Shown here in pieces: positions 18,201 to 26,056 of a stretch of 64,000 nucleotides of DNA. The DNA is from an uncultured Woeseia sp. (GTDB lineage: Bacteria; Pseudomonadota; Gammaproteobacteria; Steroidobacterales; Woeseiaceae): positions 34,094 to 98,093 of the forward strand of contig CAJWFK010000007.1 of assembly GCA_913031125.1 (NCBI GenBank), given 5' to 3'. Position numbers and translations under genes: made by a program. The notes beneath the pieces are model-generated. The model made no database searches. It was not told where the DNA came from and saw only the letters and a list, made by a program, of their open reading frames with translations. How positions within the stretch are numbered: position 1 is the stretch's first letter; the number at the start of each line of letters is the position of its first letter.

Positions 18201-19334
18201 TTAATTATCGATACCGCCCCAGATTGCCTCAGCTGTTTTCAGGACAAGTTCGAGTTTGCGTTTCTGATCATCCGGGGTCAATGTATTCCCTTCTTCGGTA
18301 GATGCAAAACCGCATTGAGGGGCAATGCCTAGCTGGTCTATGTCCGCATATTTCGATGCTTCATCGAAGCGACGCTTAAGTTCATCAATAGACTCCAGCT
18401 CACCAGTTTTGGTGGTAATGAAACCGGGCAACACACGCTTGTTGCCTTTTGGCAATAAGCGGAGTGGTTCCAGACCACCAGCACGTTCAGTGTCGTACTC
18501 CATGAAATATACGTCGATTCCGGTTTGGTTAAAAACAGCATCCGCAGCGGGGTCGTACGCTCCTTCGGCAGCCCAGGTAGATTGGAAGTTACCTCTGCAT
18601 AGATGCATTGCGATGACCATGTCTTCGGGACGACCATCGATTGCGGTATTAATTGTTTTGGCATACTGGCCAATCAGCCAGTCTGGATCGATACCCTGAG
18701 CGGCTTTTTCTTCACGATGTTTTGGATCACAGAGATATGCAAAGAAGATGTCATCCATTTGCAGATAACGACAACCGGCACTGTAAAAAGCCTGCACGGC
18801 TTTGCGGTAGGTTTTGGCAATGTCATCGAATAAGACTGTAGGTTCCTTGTATTCGGGAGGCGCAATATCATCAAGACCAGTCCTAAAATGACAGGCACTG
18901 GGGCCCGGAATTGAGAGTTTAGGAATGACTGTTGTAATTCCAGCGATAAAGCGGAAATGATCCAACATTGGATGATTATCCGGAAAGTCCAGTCGTGAAG
19001 TTATAGTGGGAAAGATCGGACGCAGGTTCACACCATTAAACTGGACCCCTGTATCTCGCTCGACGAGCTCCAATCCTTCGAGCGCGCCCATGAAATCGTA
19101 ATGCCAAAATGATCGTCGATACTCGCCGTCGGTTACCGCATGCAGCCCCAGATTTTCCTGCATGCGGACTGCTTTCTTTATTGCAGCATCTTCAATGGTT
19201 CGCAGATTGTCACAACTATGGAACCCATCAGGACCGATATTCTCTGCCTGGTATTTGATGCGTGCGGATTGAACTTCAGCAGGTCGTAGTAGACTTCCGA
19301 CATGATCAGCACGGAAAGGGGCTTTTGCAGGCAT
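18201..19334 (-). CDS. Cobalamin-independent methionine synthase (MetE C-domain)-like protein
   Basis: A 377-residue protein equivalent to the C-terminal catalytic half of MetE only. The N-terminus has RADHVGSLLRP. Predicted zinc ligands are H244 and C246 in AMHLCRG and C341 in PQCGF, with an acidic residue in the FMEYDT strand near 279. Short MetE-like proteins may use methyl donors other than folate or act on thiols other than homocysteine, so the reaction is not fixed. It is divergent from the nitrile hydratase operon; the intergenic stretch must hold both promoters, but I cannot place them confidently. Confidence 0.85.
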   Translation of the reverse strand: MPAKAPFRADHVGSLLRPAEVQSARIKYQAENIGPDGFHSCDNLRTIEDAAIKKAVRMQENLGLHAVTDGEYRRSFWHYDFMGALEGLELVERDTGVQFNGVNLRPIFPTITSRLDFPDNHPMLDHFRFIAGITTVIPKLSIPGPSACHFRTGLDDIAPPEYKEPTVLFDDIAKTYRKAVQAFYSAGCRYLQMDDIFFAYLCDPKHREEKAAQGIDPDWLIGQYAKTINTAIDGRPEDMVIAMHLCRGNFQSTWAAEGAYDPAADAVFNQTGIDVYFMEYDTERAGGLEPLRLLPKGNKRVLPGFITTKTGELESIDELKRRFDEASKYADIDQLGIAPQCGFASTEEGNTLTPDDQKRKLELVLKTAEAIWGGIDN

Positions 19335-19496
19335 TCACAATTCCTTATTCATGAGGCTATGATCCTACATTAACTTAATACAGCTAGCGGTAGCTATTTT
19401 CATGCAAACTCAGGAAAGATATAGTTACCGTGCTGTTTTAGAATTCGTTTTCTAACATAATTACGTTGTATCCCGTTCGAACAGGTATTGCTATTT

Positions 19497-19503
19497 AAGG
19501 AGA
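19497..19503 (+). promoter_or_regulatory. Ribosome binding site deciding a GTG start
   Basis: AAGGAGA lies 8 bases before GTG at 19512. A TTG at 19488 is in frame but sits upstream of this site and would place extra residues before the twin-arginine signal. Confidence 0.75.
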
Positions 19504-19511
19504 TTAACTCT

Positions 19512-20228
19512 GTGTCCGAGGACAAAGTGTCAAGAAGGGAGTTTTTGAGCAAATCTACCATGGCTGCATCAACAGTTGTTGCGGGCTCGAGTACGGCGAA
19601 AGATCATGCCCAGGAAGACGGCCATCATGAACATGAACAGTCTGATTACGCGCTGCGAACCAAGGCACTTGTTGCTGTCCTGACTCGTAAAAATCTGGTC
19701 AATCCGGCCTCGATGGACGCCGTAGTCGATCTTTATGAAACCAAGATTGGTCCCCACATAGGTGCCCGAATGGTAGCGAGAAGCTGGGTAGATGAGAACT
19801 ATCGCCAGAGGCTTCTTGAAGATGCACGAGCAGTGGCCAGAGAGGATAACCTGACCGGCATCGAAGGCACTGACTTAGTCGCTGTTGAAAACACATCGGA
19901 AGTGCACAATTTGGTCGTTTGCACACTTTGTTCTTGCTACCCCTGGCCGTTACTTGGGTTGCCCCCGACCTGGTATAAGGATGCCGCTTACCGGGCCCAA
20001 TCAGTTATTGATCCGCGTGGGGTGCTTAAGAAATTTGGATTAGCTCTTGATGATGAAATCGAGGTGCGTGTCTGGGACAGTACTGCGGAAGTACGATACC
20101 TGGTTATCCCTGAGCGACCCTTGGGCAGTGAGGGCATGTCGGTTGAGCAACTCGAAAAACTGGTTACAAGAGATTCGATGGTCGGTGCGGAAATATTGAA
20201 TTCGTCGAGTGCAGGGGAGGAGGCATGA
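19512..20228 (+). CDS. nthA: Nitrile hydratase alpha subunit with Tat signal peptide
   Basis: Metal-binding subunit of a nitrile hydratase, which hydrates nitriles to amides. The metal claw is C137-T-L-C140-S-C142; CTLCSC with Thr is the cobalt-type form (iron enzymes have CSLCSC). The start chosen at GTG gives 238 residues beginning with a textbook twin-arginine signal, SRREFLSK at 7-14, followed by a mildly hydrophobic, Ala/Val/Ser-rich segment. A His-rich stretch (HHEHE) comes next. Nitrile hydratases are normally cytoplasmic, so predicted Tat export is unusual. It overlaps the beta gene by 4 bases. Confidence 0.93.
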   Translation: MSEDKVSRREFLSKSTMAASTVVAGSSTAKDHAQEDGHHEHEQSDYALRTKALVAVLTRKNLVNPASMDAVVDLYETKIGPHIGARMVARSWVDENYRQRLLEDARAVAREDNLTGIEGTDLVAVENTSEVHNLVVCTLCSCYPWPLLGLPPTWYKDAAYRAQSVIDPRGVLKKFGLALDDEIEVRVWDSTAEVRYLVIPERPLGSEGMSVEQLEKLVTRDSMVGAEILNSSSAGEEA

Positions 20229-20881
20229 ATACGATTCATGATCTCGGCGGTATGGACGGTTTTACATTGATGGAGAGGGACAAGGGATTTCCTTTAAAGG
20301 AGCAGTGGGAACGAGATATTTGGGGGCTCGCGCTAGCTTTGTGGGCAAGTCGTTCGTGGCCCTCTCGAGCGGATATTGAGCGACTTCCACCGGCCCTCTA
20401 TCTGCGCATGCCATACTACGCTAAGTGGCTGCAAACTCAGGAAAATTCATTGTTGAACCGCGGGATGATTACCCGTGAGGAGCTTGAGAATCCGAATGGG
20501 CCTATGCAGTCTGCTGAGGCGGTTGGTATTCAGCCAGCTAGCCCTGAGGCTGTAGTAGAGTTTTTTACATCGGATAGTTCGTATGAAGTAACCGCAACGA
20601 AGGAGTCGGGGTTTTCGGTTGGTGACGAGGTGGTGGTCAGGAATGAGCACCCCACTTGGCATACTCGAGTACCACGCTACGTGCGGGGACATAGTGGTGT
20701 GATTTATAAACATCACGGTATGCATGTTTTTGGAGATGAGGTGCCGGAATCTCAGCATCCAGGTCCGCAGCACTTATATACGGTCATGTTTTTGTCGAAG
20801 GAACTGTGGGGCGATCGCGGTAATAAAAATGATCGTATTTTTGCTGAATTGACCGAATTTCACCTAGAGGCTGTTAGCTAG
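20225..20881 (+). CDS. nthB: Nitrile hydratase beta subunit
   Basis: A 218-residue beta subunit opening with the diagnostic NTIHDLGGMDGF and closing with the SH3-like barrel that packs on alpha (FSVGDEVVVRNEHP, PRYVRGHSGVI, LYTVMF). It has no signal peptide, so if alpha leaves the cell through Tat, beta would have to travel bound to it. Start overlaps the alpha stop by 4 bases and its own stop overlaps the activator start by 1 base, which points to tight co-translation. Confidence 0.95.
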   Translation: MNTIHDLGGMDGFTLMERDKGFPLKEQWERDIWGLALALWASRSWPSRADIERLPPALYLRMPYYAKWLQTQENSLLNRGMITREELENPNGPMQSAEAVGIQPASPEAVVEFFTSDSSYEVTATKESGFSVGDEVVVRNEHPTWHTRVPRYVRGHSGVIYKHHGMHVFGDEVPESQHPGPQHLYTVMFLSKELWGDRGNKNDRIFAELTEFHLEAVS

Positions 20882-21246
20882 TGTCTTCAGCGGAGCACCG
20901 GAGTGAACAATTGGCAGACCTGCCGTTACTTCCAAGGGATATTGACGGCCCAGTTTTTGAGGAACCATGGCAGGCACAGGCATTCGCTATTGTTGCGGAA
21001 CTTGTTGAGTCAGGAAAAATTACCCGACAGGAATGGGCAGACACTCTTGGCAAGGTGCTTAAAACCGCAGAGGAGCAAGGAGAGTACGATACAGGTCACC
21101 GCTATTATGATCATTGGCTATTGGCACTTGAGAACATTGTGATCGACAAGAATTTGACTGATCACCCGGAATTGATTCGGGAGAAAGAAGAAATTAAAGA
21201 GAATGACCATCATCGTCGAGACCAGCAGCTGAGAGACGAGCAATAA
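20881..21246 (+). CDS. Nitrile hydratase activator / accessory protein
   Basis: A 121-residue protein of the nitrile hydratase accessory family, which delivers cobalt to the alpha subunit. It resembles the N-terminal half of the beta subunit: LPRDIDGPVFEEPWQAQAF and GHRYYDHWLLALENIV. Starts at GTG overlapping the beta stop. The C-terminal tail is strongly charged and contains DHHRRD, a possible metal-handling tail. Its presence supports the cobalt assignment and an active, cytoplasmically matured enzyme. Confidence 0.92.
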   Translation: MSSAEHRSEQLADLPLLPRDIDGPVFEEPWQAQAFAIVAELVESGKITRQEWADTLGKVLKTAEEQGEYDTGHRYYDHWLLALENIVIDKNLTDHPELIREKEEIKENDHHRRDQQLRDEQ

Positions 21247-21251
21247 ATCCT

Positions 21252-22442
21252 GTGGTTACCCGACAAGTAAATATAGGGGAGTCCCCACATATACCGCTGG
21301 CCCCATGGACTTATTCTAATACTGAGGTATTCGATCTCGAGTACGAAGCATTTTTTCTGAGGCGTTGGCAGTTTGTTGGACATATAAGTCAGGTTAAGGA
21401 ACCCGGCGATTATATGACGGCCAGAATTGGTCGGGATAGCGTCATTGTGATCCGTGATAAAGATGATTCGCTGAATGCTTTCCTGAATGTCTGTAGGCAT
21501 CGCGGAACTCGTTTGTTGGAAGGAAATGGAAGTTGCCAGGGAGTTATAAAATGCCCATATCATGGATGGGCGTATAATTTTGATGGGCAATTGCTTGGTG
21601 TTCCACAGGAAGATAATTTTCCGGATTTCGATCGTAGCAATTACGGTCTACATCGAATCCAGTTGGAAATTTTTCATGGATTTGTTTTTGTGAAGGTGCA
21701 GGGAGATGGTGAAAGTCTTGTTGAAATGTTTGCTCATACCGCAGACTATTTTCAAATGTATGACGTAGAGAACTACGTAGTATGTGCTAAAGAATCAACG
21801 CAGCTCTGGGAAGCTAACTGGAAGGTGGCGTGGGACAATTATCTGGAGAATTATCATATTCCAGTGGCACACCCTAGCCTTAATCGCCTGCTTGTTGATT
21901 TAGTGGACGAGGCTGAGGAGCTCACTAGCGGGGTTAGTGTAGGGGTATTTAGCGTAAAGGATAAACTTTCCTCAGTTAGTGCAGAACGACGCTACCAAGA
22001 ACAGTTACATGTGGCGGCGCAGAGAATCCCTCGTCAGTTAAGAGGTAAGTGGGTACAGTTCGGCGTGAGCGGTAATCTCGGTATCGATCTCTATCCGGAG
22101 TTTCTTGATATTTTCCAACTTATACCCCTGAGCTCAGAACAAACGTTGGTTCGGACTGTTTATTATGGGCATCAAAACCCGACACTAGAGGAAGAACAAC
22201 TAAGGCGCCTGAATATCGAAGTCAACGAGCCAGTAAATGAGGAAGATCGCTTATTGTGTGAGCGAGTTCAAAAGGGTCTCAAAAGCACGGGTTATTCGGC
22301 TGGACCGTTCTCAAGGGAAGAGGAGGGGCTGTATCATTTTCACGATTTGGTGAGGCAGCTTGTTCCAGTTACATCATTGCCTCAGGCACCCGCCGAGGGT
22401 TCTATAAAATTATCCAATGATCGCCTAGCTTCAGAAGGGTAA
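21252..22442 (+). CDS. Rieske non-haem iron oxygenase, alpha subunit
   Basis: Ring-hydroxylating-type oxygenase of 396 residues. The Rieske [2Fe-2S] ligands are C81, H83, C101 and H104 (CRHRG ... CPYHGW). The mononuclear iron site has D195 in the bridging position and H202/H207 in NYHIPVAHP. No reductase or ferredoxin gene is nearby, so electrons must come from elsewhere. The start is GTG at 21252, 5 bases after the activator stop, so it belongs to the nitrile hydratase transcript. Substrate unknown; context suggests a compound that yields, or derives from, a nitrile or amide. Confidence 0.92.
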   Translation: MVTRQVNIGESPHIPLAPWTYSNTEVFDLEYEAFFLRRWQFVGHISQVKEPGDYMTARIGRDSVIVIRDKDDSLNAFLNVCRHRGTRLLEGNGSCQGVIKCPYHGWAYNFDGQLLGVPQEDNFPDFDRSNYGLHRIQLEIFHGFVFVKVQGDGESLVEMFAHTADYFQMYDVENYVVCAKESTQLWEANWKVAWDNYLENYHIPVAHPSLNRLLVDLVDEAEELTSGVSVGVFSVKDKLSSVSAERRYQEQLHVAAQRIPRQLRGKWVQFGVSGNLGIDLYPEFLDIFQLIPLSSEQTLVRTVYYGHQNPTLEEEQLRRLNIEVNEPVNEEDRLLCERVQKGLKSTGYSAGPFSREEEGLYHFHDLVRQLVPVTSLPQAPAEGSIKLSNDRLASEG

Positions 22443-22474
22443 CGGGATATGTGGTTGAGCCAATAGTTTTATGG

Positions 22475-24211
22475 CTATAACTTGCCCCGGACCATGTCAC
22501 CTTCCATGAATACCGCGACGGGCCTGGTATTTCGAATGTCGTAGCGGTCGATTGTAAATAAATCACGATCGAGGATAGCGAGATCAGCTAATTTTCCAGG
22601 TTCGATAGACCCGAGGTCGCCGTCCATACGTAGCTGATAGGCTCCACCCATCGTATACGCCCGGATTACCTGTTCTATCGATAGCCGCTCGGAATCTGGC
22701 CCCCGTATTTTTGCGTTCTCATTAGATTCCCTGGTGTTTCCCTGAGGGTATTGACGGTTATGTGCAGTCTGCATACCGAGAAAAGGATTTGCACTATTCA
22801 TCCCGGTTCTGCCGGTAACATCACTCGAGAAACTTACATTAGCGCCATCGTCGATCAAGGGACGAAGTATCAGCGTACGTTCGTAGCGTTCCTCACCTAG
22901 CGCAGCCAGTACAGGATCGTCAAAGTTACTTCCATGCCACGATGGTGTGTATTGTGCAGTTACTCCCAGTTCTTTAAACCGCGGATAATCAGCTGGGTCA
23001 ATTATATCGAGGTGACTGACGGCGATACGCGGGTATAAATCATCTTTTAGGGCCGCTTTTGCTAAAGCTGTAGCATCCAAAACGATGCGAACAGCCCTAT
23101 CTCCAACGGTATGTACGTGGAGATCCAGTTTTTCGTAATGGAGAGCAAGGATAAAATCCCTCAGCTGCTCTGTATCCATCACCGTGTCGCCCCGATTTTC
23201 GCTGTCGTCTGTATATGGTTCCAGAACAGCGCCAGTCCTGATCTCATTAGTACCATCGAAGTGAATCTTGATAGTCCGTAGTTTCAGGCGATCACCTTCA
23301 TATTTACTTCTTAAGCTTTTCAGGCCCTCTATAGCGTCGTCTTCCTGCCCGGGCAAGAAGATGTGATAGGTCCCCTCAACACGCACCGGAAGCTCGCTAC
23401 TGCGGTCCAGTCCAGCTATATACTTATACACCTCATCTGAATAGTACGTGTTACCGCCATCCATTAATGTGGTTACGCCATGAGAAACCAGGAAATCAAG
23501 AAAGGTGTTGATTCCTTGTTCATTCCTATCTGTATCGACAGGAAAAAAATCAAGCCGGTAACGACGATAGGTTTTTTCCTTGATCCAACCGGTCGCTCGC
23601 CCATCTTCATCTCGGACATAAAACGATACGCCCGGATGTGGATCCGGAGTTCGGTCATCGCGGTCTACACCCATCAATTCCAAGGCTTTTGAATTGACCC
23701 ATATACTGTGTCCTATATCACTGGTTAGCCACACCGGGCGGTTCGCAATAACTTCATCCAGTGCCTTCCGATCGGGTCCTGTTAATCCTCTGTCATAAAG
23801 GCGCATTGGGAAACAGCACATTTCTATCCACTCGAGATCAGGATTCTCTTCAGCATATTCTTTGACAGCGGCAAGGATATTTTCTTGTGTATCAGTTGGA
23901 AGCTGACCTGGCCGTGCATAACGGCCCATGCCACCAGGGTGGGTATGAGCATCGACCAAGCCAGGAATAACCAATTTACCGTTAAGTGCATATCTGTTTG
24001 TATCAGGTCCGGCGAAGGCCTCAACGCCAGCATTATCGCCGACATAAAGAAAACGTGTACCTCTAATCGCGATTGCTTCTGCCCACGGGTTATTGTTATC
24101 GACGGTAAATATTTTACCGCCCGTTAATATGGTGTCAGCGGGTTCTTCGTTTAAAGTACAGGAACTAGCCAGCAGTCCACTAACTAGGAAAATTAAGAAT
24201 TGTTGGTTCAT
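22475..24211 (-). CDS. YtcJ-type amidohydrolase, lipoprotein
   Basis: Amidohydrolase-superfamily protein of 578 residues, of the YtcJ / N-substituted-formamide-deformylase branch. Lipobox ASSC gives Cys18. Metal-binding HxH is in LVDAHTHPGG; further ligand motifs are HVHTVGDRA and AVSHLD, and the C-terminal signature is GSIEPGKLADLAILD. Probably an envelope amidase acting on N-substituted amides; the exact substrate is unknown. It converges on the Rieske gene with a 32-base gap, so it may be functionally but not transcriptionally linked. Confidence 0.88.
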   Translation of the reverse strand: MNQQFLIFLVSGLLASSCTLNEEPADTILTGGKIFTVDNNNPWAEAIAIRGTRFLYVGDNAGVEAFAGPDTNRYALNGKLVIPGLVDAHTHPGGMGRYARPGQLPTDTQENILAAVKEYAEENPDLEWIEMCCFPMRLYDRGLTGPDRKALDEVIANRPVWLTSDIGHSIWVNSKALELMGVDRDDRTPDPHPGVSFYVRDEDGRATGWIKEKTYRRYRLDFFPVDTDRNEQGINTFLDFLVSHGVTTLMDGGNTYYSDEVYKYIAGLDRSSELPVRVEGTYHIFLPGQEDDAIEGLKSLRSKYEGDRLKLRTIKIHFDGTNEIRTGAVLEPYTDDSENRGDTVMDTEQLRDFILALHYEKLDLHVHTVGDRAVRIVLDATALAKAALKDDLYPRIAVSHLDIIDPADYPRFKELGVTAQYTPSWHGSNFDDPVLAALGEERYERTLILRPLIDDGANVSFSSDVTGRTGMNSANPFLGMQTAHNRQYPQGNTRESNENAKIRGPDSERLSIEQVIRAYTMGGAYQLRMDGDLGSIEPGKLADLAILDRDLFTIDRYDIRNTRPVAVFMEGDMVRGKL

Positions 24212-24440
24212 CAGTTTATAATCTCTTTAGTTGCGATTATTTTATCATTTGCCTTTCCAATTTATTCAACGATCAGTTCAAAATTAGATAGGAATTTGCG
24301 CAAATCTGCACTATGACTTCTATATTTAATATGTCAAATTACTTTAACTTAGTAATAGAACTTACGGACATATTTGGAAGTTAATTATGATTCCATATTT
24401 TCCGGTGAAAAATGTTTGCAATTATGTCGATTGACATTAG
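24212..24440. other. AT-rich intergenic region upstream of the structured RNA
   Basis: No open frame or clear promoter can be supported. It separates the YtcJ-type gene (leaving leftwards) from the candidate RNA. A TTGACA occurs at 24431-24436 but has no convincing -10 at the right distance. Confidence 0.5.
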
Positions 24441-24679
24441 GATTGACGCTGAGGCAATAGCCTCAACGTTAGCAAGTTCGCTTGCTGACAACCGCCCTGC
24501 AGAGGAGCACCGAGGTTCTATCAGTAGTCGGGGGCGGTGGACGCAAAGGCAGAACCTGCCGGGAAAGTGTGAAGCGCAAGTGGATCAGTTTAACAGCAGG
24601 AACGTCCCGGGGAACTCGGAAAGAACCGGATAACGCTATGCCAAGGTAGCCCGATACAAGAACAGATTTGGGCTCTGAA

Positions 24680-24859
24680 ACGGGAAGCCAACCGAAAGGA
24701 AGGCAGACCGTAGACACGGGAAGCCAACCGAAAGGAAAGTGGAACGAAGAAGCAGGAAGCCGACCGCAAGGAAGGTGGAATGCAGACACGGGAAGCTAGC
24801 CAAAAGGAAAGTGGAACGGAGAAGCAGGAAGCGGGCCGAAAGGAAGGCGGAATGCAGAA
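24680..24859 (+). repeat. Five tandem 36-bp imperfect repeats
   Basis: The core GGAAGC recurs at 24683, 24719, 24755, 24791 and 24827, exactly 36 bases apart. Most units contain CC-GAAA-GG or CC-GCAA-GG, a mini-hairpin closed by a GNRA tetraloop; unit 4 has CC-AAAA-GG. In units 1, 3 and 4 the outer pairs GCC/GGC, GCC/GGT and GCT/AGT keep pairing while the bases change. Units 1, 2 and 4 open with ACGGG and units 3 and 5 with GCAGG. Confidence 0.9.
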
Positions 24860-24910
24860 GAGTCAGAAAGAAGGGACGAGCAGACCTACCTTAAAGCGTC
24901 CTCAAACATG

Positions 24911-24940
24911 AAAAGCAGCCCTCGGGCTGCTTTTCTTTTT
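24911..24940 (+). terminator. Intrinsic terminator
   Basis: AAAAGCAGCC - CTCG - GGCTGCTTTT followed by CTTTTT. The stem is perfect. The T-tract is longer on the plus strand (end of the candidate RNA), but it could also stop minus-strand transcripts from the glycosyltransferase gene that ends at 24962. Confidence 0.92.
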
Positions 24941-24961
24941 CGTGCACATGTTCCCAAACTT

Positions 24962-26056
24962 TTATGCAACAAGCCCATGATACAGGGCTATCAATTTTTT
25001 GGCCGTATCTTCTACTCGAAACTTGTTCTTAATACGTTCTTGCGCAGCGCATTGCATTGCACCGTATAGATTTTCGTTGTTATAGAGTTCTAAAATTGCT
25101 TTTGTAATCGGTTCTGATTTGCCGGGTGGCACCACAAATCCTGATTTGCCATTCTCAACCAATTCTGGACTGCCACCTGATTGTGTAACGATCGGCACCG
25201 TACCTCCAATCATTGCCTCGATGATGCCGCGGGGTAGTCCTTCACGCCGAAGAGCAGGTAAGACCGATACGTGGCAGTTTGGCAAGATCCAGGGCATTCG
25301 TTTAAGAAAGCCATGCAGGTGGATATTTGCTCGGTACCTATTTTCTTTGACGAGCTTTTTGTGATGCGAATTGTCCATATTTGTGCCTGCGAGCAGGAAG
25401 TGTATGTTCAGGTTGGGGGGGAGATTGTCGATTGCTTCCAGCAATACCGGAACGCCTTTTCGCCTCACACCACGGACGGTGCAGGCAACAACAAAAGTAT
25501 TATCAGGGATGCCAAATTGTTTAAGATTCTCAAAAGGAGGAGCATACCAGCCAGGATCATGACCCTTGTAGACAGTTACCGGTACATCACGACGGATCTG
25601 CAGCCGGCCAAAGCCTAAAGACAGCAGATCTTGTCTAATAGCCTCACAAACACAAATTATGTGGTCCAGTCGCGGATTGAGTAGATAAAACCACATCTGT
25701 GGATCAAAATAGCTGACGTTACCCACAATGCCGCGATAAGCGACTTTTTTTATATCAAGGCCAATAGATGCCCAAAGACCATTCATGGTTCCTCGCTTAT
25801 CACACATGTGCAGGATATCGTAACGTTTACGCATCAACTCTTGGTGGATGACGCGTATACCTTCAGGACTGAATTTTCCTTTTAATACATATGGAATGGT
25901 AGGAACATCGGCTTTTATTAGTTTTTCGTAATTAAATGTACCGGGCCAAGTAATAACAGTTATATCGATTCCGCGTTTCCGCATCTCAATAAAAGCCCCA
26001 GTTTCGGCTGGGTCACTTTCACCATTGACCGCAAGAATGCGCAGTGGCTTATTCAT
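24962..26056 (-). CDS. Glycosyltransferase family 4 protein
   Basis: GT-B fold glycosyltransferase of 364 residues, full length for GT4/GT1. The nucleotide-sugar-binding C-terminal signature is intact: LPRGIIEAMIGGTVPIVTQSGGSPELVENGKSGF, with the E-x7-E spacing seen as the E of EGLPRG and the E of IIEAM. The N-terminal domain begins with ILAVNGESDPAETG. It should transfer a sugar to a surface polysaccharide or glycolipid on the cytoplasmic face. Its start overlaps the methyltransferase stop by 4 bases. Confidence 0.9.
   Translation of the reverse strand: MNKPLRILAVNGESDPAETGAFIEMRKRGIDITVITWPGTFNYEKLIKADVPTIPYVLKGKFSPEGIRVIHQELMRKRYDILHMCDKRGTMNGLWASIGLDIKKVAYRGIVGNVSYFDPQMWFYLLNPRLDHIICVCEAIRQDLLSLGFGRLQIRRDVPVTVYKGHDPGWYAPPFENLKQFGIPDNTFVVACTVRGVRRKGVPVLLEAIDNLPPNLNIHFLLAGTNMDNSHHKKLVKENRYRANIHLHGFLKRMPWILPNCHVSVLPALRREGLPRGIIEAMIGGTVPIVTQSGGSPELVENGKSGFVVPPGKSEPITKAILELYNNENLYGAMQCAAQERIKNKFRVEDTAKKLIALYHGLVA

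Larger units (their letters stand above)
24441..24940 (+). ncRNA. Candidate structured regulatory RNA (CsrB/RsmZ-like sponge?)
   Basis: No convincing protein is coded on either strand. The plus strand shows dense structure: hairpin TGAGGC-AATA-GCCTCA (24450-24465, extendable to 24446-24469); hairpin AGCAAG-TTCG-CTTGCT (24471-24486) with a stable UUCG tetraloop; a long-range stem ACCGCCC (24491-24497) / GGGCGGT (24532-24538); five 36-base repeats (24680-24859); and a final intrinsic terminator. I count fifteen GGA triplets between 24681 and 24855, several as AAAGGA or CAGGA, which resembles CsrA-binding sites of CsrB-type RNAs. Size (about 500 nt) and the terminal hairpin fit. Another structured RNA class is possible. 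The 5' end is uncertain. Confidence 0.6.

Noticed and set aside
24412..24633. Plus-strand open frame of 73 codons at the start of the structured RNA
   Set aside because: It runs through perfect hairpins and has no homology I recognise or ribosome site; more likely chance.
24469..24789. Open frame on the minus strand with a repeated FPFGWLPVS-type peptide
   Set aside because: The peptide repeat is just the 36-nt repeat read in antisense. It has no ribosome site, and the structural signals (UUCG and GNRA loops, stronger terminator T-tract) favour plus-strand RNA.
24680..24859. CRISPR array
   Set aside because: The 36-nt units are contiguous with no unique spacers and no cas genes are near.
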